NCBI GenBank assembly: GCA_947177325.1
Contig: CAMWUH010000161.1
Coordinates: forward strand, 1 to 5,328
Direction: 5' to 3'
DNA: 5,328 bases
From: an uncultured Bacteroidales bacterium
GTDB lineage: Bacteria > Bacteroidota > Bacteroidia > Bacteroidales > Muribaculaceae
Shown: positions 1 to 4,779 of the stretch, piece by piece
How positions within the stretch are numbered: position 1 is the stretch's first letter
Layout: every line of letters starts with the position of its first letter
Position numbers and translations under genes: made by a program
The notes under the pieces: generated by a model
Databases searched by the model: none
Seen by the model: the letters and a program-made list of their open reading frames with translations, nothing else
Told to the model about the DNA's origin: nothing

Positions 1-86
1 GTAAGGTAACTTTTTGCCACAGTACACAATTACAAGTGCCAAAATTCGGTTATATAAATTTAATCATTTAGTTACCGAATGTTTAA

Positions 87-164
87 AAGTCTACCAATAA
101 AGCGGTTGAATGGGTCAACGAAATGGAAAGCTCTTTTAATAGCTCCGACTTTGATTGGGATTAA
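87..164 (+). pseudogene. possible broken 3' end of an unidentified gene
   Basis: The frame ending in TAA at 162-164 reads KAVEWVNEMESSFNSSDFDWD at its end, an acidic, protein-like C-terminus lying 24 bp before a strong terminator. The frame is closed by a TAA at 84-86 and has no plausible start. The adjacent frame (5-97) is open, reads into ...HLVTECLKVYQ and stops at 98-100. Dropping one base near 98 would join the two into one reading. This suggests a frameshifted or decayed gene end, or a sequencing error. The region is AT-rich and short, so chance is a real alternative. I do not recognise the family. Confidence 0.25.
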
Positions 165-188
165 TACATAAAATCCTCAATACCCCAT

Positions 189-222
189 AAGCCTGATACC
201 CTACAACGTATCGGGCTTTTTT
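189..222 (+). terminator. rho-independent terminator
   Basis: An 11-bp stem (189-199 with 208-218, including one G-U pair) encloses an 8-nt loop. It is followed directly by a T run (217-222) and then further T-rich sequence. It would end transcription entering from the left edge of the window and insulate the unit starting near 300. Confidence 0.8.
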
Positions 223-284
223 ATTTTATTTCCGAAATGAACAAAGTGGACGAAATGGATGGGATAAGTTAAAACTTTTTTTTA

Positions 285-292
285 TATTTTTG
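285..292 (+). promoter_or_regulatory. candidate -7 element of the 401-1140 unit
   Basis: TATTTTTG matches the Bacteroidota -7 consensus TAnnTTTG. No convincing TTTG lies about 20 bp upstream, so support comes from the -7 box and position only. Transcription would start near 298, leaving a leader of about 100 nt that is AT-rich and in which I see no strong hairpin or Shine-Dalgarno. Confidence 0.4.
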
Positions 293-400
293 CATCGTGA
301 TTAAGGCAGATAAGTTCCGAATCGACTTGAACTAAAAAAAATCGCTTTAACCTACATAATTTTAATTAATTTTATCATAACCAATTCATTTTTTTCTATT

Positions 401-685
401 ATGGCAAAAAATACTCTTATCTTAGGTATCGTGGCTCTGGTGTTGTCACTTACTCCCTTTATCAGCGGATGGTGCCTGTTCTTAGTTTACGTAGTTTGGA
501 TTCTCACCGTTCTCGCTCTCATCTTTGGCATTATCGGCATAACCAAAAAACAAAATGTTGCTCAATGCATCATTGGCATCGTGCTTTGCGTTCTCGCATG
601 CTTTATGCCCCGCATCTTTGCTGAGCAATTTGCTGAAAAAGCTGCCGGTGCAGCTGTCGATGCAGCTGGCTGGGTGGCATCCTAA
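401..685 (+). CDS. small DUF4190-like integral membrane protein
   Basis: A 94-residue protein that is mostly hydrophobic. Three likely membrane helices lie at about residues 5-24, 27-48 and 54-72. The second ends in a glycine-rich stretch (LIFGIIGI) followed by a short basic loop (TKKQN), and the third begins A-x2-IIGIVLCVLA. This pattern of small glycine- and leucine-rich helices with a KKxN turn resembles the DUF4190 family of short membrane proteins, whose function is not established. The C-terminal tail is alanine-rich and mildly acidic (AEQFAEKAAGAAVDAAG). The first ATG is used and is preceded by T/A-rich sequence without a Shine-Dalgarno, which is normal in Bacteroidota. The lipoprotein gene starts 44 bp downstream without an intervening terminator, so co-transcription is likely. 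Family assignment is from pattern only. Confidence 0.75.
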   Translation: MAKNTLILGIVALVLSLTPFISGWCLFLVYVVWILTVLALIFGIIGITKKQNVAQCIIGIVLCVLACFMPRIFAEQFAEKAAGAAVDAAGWVAS

Positions 686-729
686 TCCTGAAATCACATC
701 TAATCATAATCATAACCAACAACTAAAAA

Positions 730-1140
730 ATGAAAAAAATATTCTTATCTCTTAGCGTACTCGCTTTGATGGCCTCTTGCGGTTCATCTGACAACAATTC
801 GACTGAAAACAACGAAGCCTCTGACATTGAAGTATCAGAAGAGGTTTCTTCAGATATCGAAGACTACGACGACGATGATGTTGATTTCGAAGCCGGATCA
901 GTTGAAAATGCTTATAATGCTGCAATGAGCCAAGCACAAGACGAATTTGATGCAGCTATGAGCCAGGCTCAAGACGAACTCAACGCTGCTTTGAAATCAG
1001 CAGGAAGCTCTAATGCAGCTGTGAAAGCAGCCTCTAAAGCAGTAGAAGCCGAAATGAATGCCGCTGCCCGTCAAGTTCAAGAAGAAATGAACGCGGCTGC
1101 TAAAGAAATCAACAGCGCAATGAGTGGCTTCGGTTTCTGA
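730..1140 (+). CDS. acidic, alanine-rich coiled-coil lipoprotein
   Basis: A 136-residue protein. It opens with a lipoprotein signal peptide: basic MKK, a hydrophobic core (residues 4-15) and lipobox M-A-S-C with the acylated Cys at 17. The mature protein begins with a Ser/Asn/Glu-rich linker, then a very acidic segment (about 31-54, including DYDDDD). Residues 61-131 are predicted all-helical and alanine-rich, built from 11-residue units: 64-74 and 75-85 (AAMSQAQDE plus two), then 108-118 and 119-129 (EMNAAA plus five). Such hendecads typify right-handed or straight coiled coils or amphipathic helices. It ends in GFGF. Acidic residues after the Cys may favour surface export in Bacteroidota, but this is inference. 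It probably shares a transcript with the membrane protein upstream. I know of no named family, and a structural envelope role is only a guess. Confidence 0.8.
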   Translation: MKKIFLSLSVLALMASCGSSDNNSTENNEASDIEVSEEVSSDIEDYDDDDVDFEAGSVENAYNAAMSQAQDEFDAAMSQAQDELNAALKSAGSSNAAVKAASKAVEAEMNAAARQVQEEMNAAAKEINSAMSGFGF

Positions 1141-1174
1141 TTAGAAAGATAGATATAATAAAACGATAAAGCCT

Positions 1175-1234
1175 CTGAGCAGTGTCAGCGACATAACTAC
1201 GCTGCTCGTTGGCACTGTTCAACAAGGTGCTCAG
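1175..1234 (+). other. structured 3' UTR element
   Basis: A compact fold lies 34 nt after the lipoprotein stop. The closing helix ctgagc/gctcag (1175-1180 with 1229-1234) encloses agtgtc/ggcact (1181-1186 with 1211-1216, one G-U) and agcg/cgct (1187-1190 with 1200-1203). All bulges fall on the 3' side. It is followed only by an A/T-rich stretch with five Ts, so it is a weak terminator at best. The real terminator follows at 1255. It could be an mRNA-stabilising 3' structure or the body of a 3'-UTR-derived small RNA. Confidence 0.4.
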
Positions 1235-1254
1235 TTAAATAATTTTTGTTGGAG

Positions 1255-1291
1255 ATAGAGTCGGGCTCGATTAGCTCGACTCTATTTTTTT
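1255..1291 (+). terminator. rho-independent terminator of the lipoprotein unit
   Basis: A 9-bp perfect stem (atagagtcg 1255-1263 with cgactctat 1277-1285) is followed by seven Ts (1285-1291). The reverse orientation has no T run, so it acts mainly on the + strand. Confidence 0.85.
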
Positions 1292-1439
1292 ATTGATTAC
1301 GAAAATCAGAGAGTAGCCGATTCTGCTTCTTTAAATGGATACACCCCGCCAGGCCATAATCTGACATGCTGCCATCGGCCGATGACTTTTTTTCTCCGCT
1401 CCCGGCAACTCTCTGCCCTTTATTTAGCTCTCTCGTACT
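1292..1439. other. convergent intergenic region
   Basis: Lies between the + strand terminator and the end of purU. No coding potential was noted. It contains a 12-bp palindrome catcggccgatg (1373-1384) followed on the + strand by a run of Ts. No clear minus-strand terminator for purU was found. Confidence 0.5.
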
Positions 1440-2303
1440 TTATGAGAACACTATAGTTTTATTGTTGATTGTCAGAATTTTTCGCTCGATATGTTTTTGA
1501 ATGGCACGTGAGAGGACGATCTTTTCCAGGTCGCGCCCTTTCCTTACCAAGTCGTTGATAGTGTCGCGGTGAGTGATGCGGGTGATATCCTGCTCTATGA
1601 TGGGGCCGGCATCAAGTTCGGGCGTAACGTAGTGCGACGTAGCTCCAATCAGCTTTACGCCTCGTTGATAAGCCGCATGATAGGGCTTGGCTCCTATGAA
1701 AGCAGGCAAGAATGAGTGGTGAATGTTGATAATGCGGTGTTTGTAACGGTCAATCATCTCCTGCGGAATAATCTGCATATAGCGAGCCAACACTATGAAA
1801 TCAATTTTGCTGTCACTCAGTAGCTTAAGCTGTTGCGCCGTAGCTTCGGGTTTTGTGTCGGGCGTAACAGGAATGTAGTGGTAGGGGATATTGAATTGTT
1901 GGCCGATGCGCTCGAGGTCAGGGTGATTGGAAATAATCAGCGGAATTTCTACATCCCATTCCCCCGACGCTTTTCGGGCAAGAATGTCATAGATGCAATG
2001 TGACATCTTCGACACGAATATCGCCATGCGTTGTGGCCGGTTATTGACGTATAGCGAAAAATTCACATTGTATGGGAGTGCGTAGAGAGTGTTGAAATAG
2101 TCGGCAATCTTATCGGTGGGAATGATGAAATCGGTCAAATCCCATTCCACTCTCATGTAGAAAATTGAATTGACCGTGTCGACATATTGGTCGAGATAGA
2201 TAATGTTACCGCCGTTTGCGTTGATAAACTGTGTCAGGATAGCGATAATGCCCGGGCGGTCGGGGCAATGCATCAGTAAGGTGGCTGTGTGAGAATTAGT
2301 CAT
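1440..2303 (-). CDS. purU: formyltetrahydrofolate deformylase
   Basis: Hydrolyses 10-formyl-tetrahydrofolate to formate and tetrahydrofolate in the cytoplasm, balancing the one-carbon pool; the formate can feed purine synthesis through PurT. With the start at 2303 the protein is 287 residues, close to the roughly 280 of E. coli PurU. Residues about 6-90 form the N-terminal ACT domain (LLMHCPDRPGI near the start). The rest is the formyltransferase-fold domain, with the catalytic Asn-x-His in NIHHSFLPAF (N193, H195) and Asp in LDAGPII (D231). IGAKPYHAAY and GATSHYV are also typical of PurU. An in-frame ATG at 2315 would add four residues. I prefer 2303 because homologues begin with a short MT-x lead just before the ACT strand. 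It lies 25 bp after the DUF2851 gene and is probably translated from the same mRNA. Confidence 0.96.
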   Translation of the reverse strand: MTNSHTATLLMHCPDRPGIIAILTQFINANGGNIIYLDQYVDTVNSIFYMRVEWDLTDFIIPTDKIADYFNTLYALPYNVNFSLYVNNRPQRMAIFVSKMSHCIYDILARKASGEWDVEIPLIISNHPDLERIGQQFNIPYHYIPVTPDTKPEATAQQLKLLSDSKIDFIVLARYMQIIPQEMIDRYKHRIINIHHSFLPAFIGAKPYHAAYQRGVKLIGATSHYVTPELDAGPIIEQDITRITHRDTINDLVRKGRDLEKIVLSRAIQKHIERKILTINNKTIVFS

Positions 2304-2328
2304 TATTGGAAACATTGTGAAAGCCCGC

Positions 2329-3639
2329 TCAGAACAGCCGCAGCGGCTGGTCGGGCTGGCGTTGCGATTTATATGATAACAGTCGGTGGCCGATGCGGCA
2401 GTTCAGGCATTGGCGCATTTGGCAATATTGACGTCGCAAATGAATCATCCCTTGCGATGTCAAAGCATCCTTGCATGCTATTCCGAGCTGAGTGAAATGG
2501 CGGGTGTGGACATTGTCCTCCGGGCGTATATCGCCCAGCAACTCTACGGCGTGGTCAATCAGCCCCGGCTGGTTATAGTAACTGCCCCAGGCATACATTA
2601 TTGGCACTACTGCGTTGATAATCAGTAACAATATAGATTGCTTGGTCATGTTGATAGGGCATGGCGCTGCGTCAGAGGTAAAGGTGTAATGCGTGCTCCA
2701 AAATCCCTCCAGGTCAATGTTGAGCGAGTCAACCAGTTCCCCAAGCGATGGGGGCGAGTCGGGGTTGATATATTTTGAGAAAGGATTGTCGCGAACCACC
2801 CGGGCCAACAAAGCAATTCGGCGATGCGGGAAGGTGGCCGGACGCATTCGCCCAAGCTGCCATATTATCGGCTTTGGCTGATGCAAATCAAATTTATGTT
2901 GATAAAACGCATACTCTTCCTTCAGCAGATTTACGTAATGATTGTCAGCCGGAGCATTGTCGAGCAAACCTGATTGGCCAAACAATATGGCTTCCAACAC
3001 CGATTGGTCGTTAGCGTGCTTGCGAAGCACTGATAGGGGAGTGGCGCGGGCCAGCCGCTCAAATGGGTCGGCATTGCGCGAAAATCCCAATGCGCGTGCA
3101 AAATAAATGTAGGCTGCGCTCTCCCAATCGTTATCCAGACTCTCGGCAATCGCTGTAATGTTTTGAGCCCTCTGTTGGAGTCGGGCCAGCGAGAGCGACG
3201 ATATCCAGTCGGTTACATAAACCGAAGGCATCGTTTTCAGAAAATCGGCACACGGCAATCTGTCGGGCGAAGTATCTACCAATGAATGTAGGTGAGCGTT
3301 CAAGTCAGGCGTGCATCGCAGTTGCAGTTGGGGTATTCTCTGCCCGTTGGCTCGATAAATCGGAGCATCGTCGATGTCGACTATATGCAGTATGATTGAG
3401 TCGTAGGCCGGGTCCTGATGATGGTTATGGCGAAACCAATCCGAAGCGCGAGTGTGCACCTCTATGTTCCCAACCCATTGTTGACCATCGATATAGATAT
3501 CGGCATTCAGGAAATCCGGACCTGCGTCGGTGTTAATCATTCCCGGATTGACAATTCTCACGCGTTGACCCTCCACTGTGAATAGCGGGCCGGGAGGTAT
3601 CAACCTATATTGCCAAACGTATTGCATCAAACGTTCCAT
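2329..3639 (-). CDS. DUF2851 family protein
   Basis: A 436-residue protein, apparently full length for the DUF2851 family common in Bacteroidota. Hallmarks near the N-terminus are NPGMINTDAGPDFLNADI (31-48), W-V-GNIEVH (55-62), ASDWFRHNHH (65-74) and D-x3-ILHIV (80-87). The middle is helical with several WxS/ARALGF-type segments. The C-terminus has C406-x4-C411-x2-C414-x2-G, with another Cys at 389, which could bind a metal. Function is not established. The order GPD-F ... G-N-x-E-x-H resembles the acidic core of some PD-(D/E)XK-like nucleases, but that is my inference from spacing only. The start MERL fits the MEx-L start of homologues as I recall them; a second Met lies at residue 5. It is the first gene of the operon with purU and is preceded by a good promoter. 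Confidence 0.9.
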   Translation of the reverse strand: MERLMQYVWQYRLIPPGPLFTVEGQRVRIVNPGMINTDAGPDFLNADIYIDGQQWVGNIEVHTRASDWFRHNHHQDPAYDSIILHIVDIDDAPIYRANGQRIPQLQLRCTPDLNAHLHSLVDTSPDRLPCADFLKTMPSVYVTDWISSLSLARLQQRAQNITAIAESLDNDWESAAYIYFARALGFSRNADPFERLARATPLSVLRKHANDQSVLEAILFGQSGLLDNAPADNHYVNLLKEEYAFYQHKFDLHQPKPIIWQLGRMRPATFPHRRIALLARVVRDNPFSKYINPDSPPSLGELVDSLNIDLEGFWSTHYTFTSDAAPCPINMTKQSILLLIINAVVPIMYAWGSYYNQPGLIDHAVELLGDIRPEDNVHTRHFTQLGIACKDALTSQGMIHLRRQYCQMRQCLNCRIGHRLLSYKSQRQPDQPLRLF

Positions 3640-3667
3640 TCCGAGAATAATTACTATTATTTCGACT

Positions 3668-3699
3668 CAAATTTACGCTTTTTTTAGATAACAGGCAAT
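3668..3699 (-). promoter_or_regulatory. promoter of the DUF2851-purU operon
   Basis: Read on the minus strand: ATTG (3699-3696), a 20-bp spacer, then TAAATTTG (3675-3668). This is a near-exact Bacteroidota -33/-7 promoter. Transcription should begin near 3661-3663, giving a 5' leader of about 22-24 nt before the ATG at 3639. Confidence 0.75.
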
Positions 3700-3778
3700 A
3701 AAAACTGTAAATATCGCTTTTTTTCAAAAAAAATCACCTAAGGGGATATTTTGAGATTTTTTCATTATTGTCCGATAT

Positions 3779-3786
3779 TAACTTTG
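3779..3786 (+). promoter_or_regulatory. candidate -7 promoter element facing the structured region
   Basis: TAACTTTG matches TAnnTTTG exactly. A TTG at 3751-3753 is 25 bp upstream, which is longer than the usual 19-21, so the -33 box is poor. Transcription would start at about 3792 and read into the structured region. Confidence 0.4.
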
Positions 3787-3790
3787 CAAG

Positions 3791-3804
3791 TGAAAAGCTT
3801 TTCA
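3791..3804. repeat. 14-bp perfect palindrome
   Basis: TGAAAAGCTTTTCA is a perfect dyad. It begins 5 bp after the -7-like box at 3779-3786 and so covers the predicted start site. It could be a repressor operator or a 5'-terminal hairpin. Confidence 0.5.
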
Positions 3805-4127
3805 AACAATTCTATCTAACCACCCTAAAAAACAATCTGTAGTCGGCTACAAATTCTTTTTTCTAAGTTTAACCCTGTTAATCATCTTAAAAATGTAGAA
3901 ATATAATTAAAGGAACCCCACTTGCTCTCAGGTCATTAATAACTGACCGCACTAAAAAAACCAGACCTAAGGGACTAAAGGAGGAAAGTCCCCGAGAGCA
4001 TAATCAACAGTTGAGCTGCAACCACACGGCGAGGTTGCAGCCAACTCTGTATTCTTTCGTTTGTATTATCCTCCTTCACCGGCAGTTTAATCCTGTTGTA
4101 GCGTCCGGGCGACCGGCCACAACAACA
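3793..4127 (+). ncRNA. candidate structured RNA, class unknown
   Basis: Perfect helices can be drawn by eye: tgctctc/gagagca (3923-3929 with 3994-4000) closing a branched domain; ggtca/tgacc (3931-3935 with 3944-3948); gggact/agtccc (3971-3976 with 3987-3992) with a purine loop; a 14-bp hairpin with one bulged A (4009-4013 and 4015-4023 with 4033-4041 and 4042-4046); and tgttgt/acaaca (4094-4099 with 4119-4124). A weaker hairpin lies at 3839-3852. The strand is inferred from the promoter-like box at 3779. I found no good + strand terminator, so the 3' end is uncertain. It could instead be a minus-strand RNA or a remnant. The motif GGAGGAAAGTCC recalls RNase P RNA, but the other conserved parts of that RNA are missing. 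Confidence 0.35.
3934..3944. repeat. 11-bp direct repeat, copy 1
   Basis: CATTAATAACT occurs here and at 4135-4145, 201 bp apart. Both copies are followed four bases later by gcac. The copies bracket the structured region. Confidence 0.55.
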
Positions 4128-4134
4128 TCTCTAC

Positions 4135-4145
4135 CATTAATAACT
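4135..4145. repeat. 11-bp direct repeat, copy 2
   Basis: Identical to 3934-3944 and also followed after four bases by gcac, so 15 of 19 positions match over the longer stretch. A duplication at the ends of an inserted element, or a repeated binding site, are possible readings. Confidence 0.55.
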
Positions 4146-4178
4146 CGTTGCACACCTTTTCCCCTGCAAACACAACTT

Positions 4179-4216
4179 AAAAAAAATCCCGGCCGAGCCT
4201 ATTGCTCAGTCGGGAT
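4179..4216 (-). terminator. rho-independent terminator of rpmE2
   Basis: On the minus strand, an approximately 12-bp stem with one mismatch (4216-4204 with 4198-4186; outer part atcccg/cgggat, inner part gagc/gctc, 5-nt loop) is followed by eight Ts (4186-4179). It lies about 75 bp after the rpmE2 stop codon. In the + direction the hairpin is not followed by Ts. Confidence 0.8.
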
Positions 4217-4289
4217 AATTAGGTTTAAAGCAGTTGCCACCATCAGGAAGCCACTGTGGCTTATGCTTTATATTGTCGTCAATAAAAGA

Positions 4290-4544
4290 TTATTTTTTAC
4301 GACGGTTACCGTAGCGGTTCATGAACTTATCTACGCGGCCGGCAGTGTCAACGAGTTTTTGTTTGCCGGTGAAGAAGGGGTGAGATGAGCTTGTGATTTC
4401 AAGCTTCACAAGGGGATAGGTTACGCCATCTACTTCGATTGTTTCTTTAGCGGCGACAGTTGAGCGGGTGATAAAGATTTCCTCGTTTGACATGTCTTTG
4501 AAGACAACTTCGCGGTAGTTAGAGGGATGGATATCTTTTTTCAT
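4290..4544 (-). CDS. rpmE2: 50S ribosomal protein L31 type B
   Basis: An 84-residue basic ribosomal protein of the large subunit, where L31 contributes to the bridge with the small subunit. MKKDIHPSNYREVVFKD at the start, KLEITSSSHPFFTGKQK in the middle and AGRVDKFMNRYG near the end are diagnostic. The zinc-binding cysteines of type A L31 are absent (the protein has no Cys), which makes it type B, also called L31B. In many bacteria the Cys-less paralogue is favoured under zinc limitation, but in Bacteroidota type B is commonly the form found. Whether a type A copy exists elsewhere cannot be seen. It is transcribed alone, with its own promoter upstream and terminator downstream. Confidence 0.97.
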   Translation of the reverse strand: MKKDIHPSNYREVVFKDMSNEEIFITRSTVAAKETIEVDGVTYPLVKLEITSSSHPFFTGKQKLVDTAGRVDKFMNRYGNRRKK

Positions 4545-4626
4545 ATCTGTAACTTATTGAAGATAATTGGGTTAATTTGCTTTTGAAAATGTCGCTGGTA
4601 AGGCGTCGATTTTTCGTAATGGCTTG

Positions 4627-4656
4627 CAAATTTACTAATTTCCCACGACATACAAA
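4627..4656 (-). promoter_or_regulatory. promoter of rpmE2
   Basis: Read on the minus strand: TTTG (4656-4653), an 18-bp spacer, then TAAATTTG (4634-4627), an exact match to the -7 consensus. The predicted start is near 4620, giving a leader of about 75 nt before the rpmE2 ATG. The leader could hold autoregulatory structure, but I see no strong hairpin. Confidence 0.65.
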
Positions 4657-4712
4657 AACTTTCGCCAACTTTTTTCTCCCAAATTTTCCAAAACTGCCTG
4701 ATTTCTTGCGAT

Positions 4713-4758
4713 TTTCTAAAATTGGAAATAATTTGCAGATGTTTGTGAATTTTAGAAA
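4713..4758. promoter_or_regulatory. 11-bp inverted repeat overlapping a promoter
   Basis: tttctaaaatt (4713-4723) and aattttagaaa (4748-4758) are perfect inverted repeats separated by 24 bp. The right arm lies in the spacer between the -33 and -7 boxes of the + strand promoter, which suits an operator for a dimeric regulator. AT-richness raises the odds of chance. Confidence 0.4.
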
Positions 4759-4773
4759 TGTTTCGTAATTTTG
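4742..4773 (+). promoter_or_regulatory. strong promoter of the 4780-5144 RNA
   Basis: TTTG (4742-4745), a spacer of exactly 20 bp, then TAATTTTG (4766-4773). Both boxes match the Bacteroidota consensus without mismatch, the best promoter in the window. Transcription should start near 4780. Confidence 0.8.
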
Positions 4774-4779
4774 CAATGT

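Larger units (their letters stand above)
165..400. other. intergenic region before the membrane protein gene
   Basis: No supported gene. It holds the terminator at 189-222, the -7-like box at 285-292 and an AT-rich leader. A 10-bp sequence (acgaaatgga) occurs at 119-128 and again at 250-259, which is probably minor. No tRNA or mobile-element end was seen. Confidence 0.6.
3640..4178. other. long non-coding, structure-rich intergenic region
   Basis: About 540 bp without a supported gene, between the divergent operon promoter and the rpmE2 terminator. The first part (3640-3920) is AT-rich and holds the operon promoter, a + strand -7-like box (3779) and a palindrome. The second part (3921-4165) is rich in perfect inverted repeats. 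A 125-codon open frame begins at 4011 on the + strand, but it runs through the rpmE2 terminator and into rpmE2 antisense and has no protein-like features, so I do not call it. Confidence 0.6.

Noticed and set aside
555..755. Open frames overlapping the membrane protein and lipoprotein genes
   Set aside because: They overlap genes with clear membrane and lipoprotein signatures and lack their own.
1373..1384. Palindrome catcggccgatg followed by Ts, as a terminator
   Set aside because: A hairpin with a workable loop keeps only four base pairs, too weak for a terminator, and it points in the + direction where no gene needs it.
2289..3149. Several open frames on both strands within purU and DUF2851
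   Set aside because: They are shadows of two well-supported genes in other frames and have no family features.
3980..3991. RNase P RNA: GGAGGAAAGTCC matches its first conserved region
   Set aside because: The following GGGC-type context and the 3' conserved region (ACAGAA...CGGCTTA type) are absent from the next 400 bp, so a full RNase P RNA is not supported.
4011..4388. 125-codon + strand open frame
   Set aside because: It crosses the rpmE2 terminator and the antisense of rpmE2, starts inside a 14-bp hairpin and has no recognisable protein pattern.
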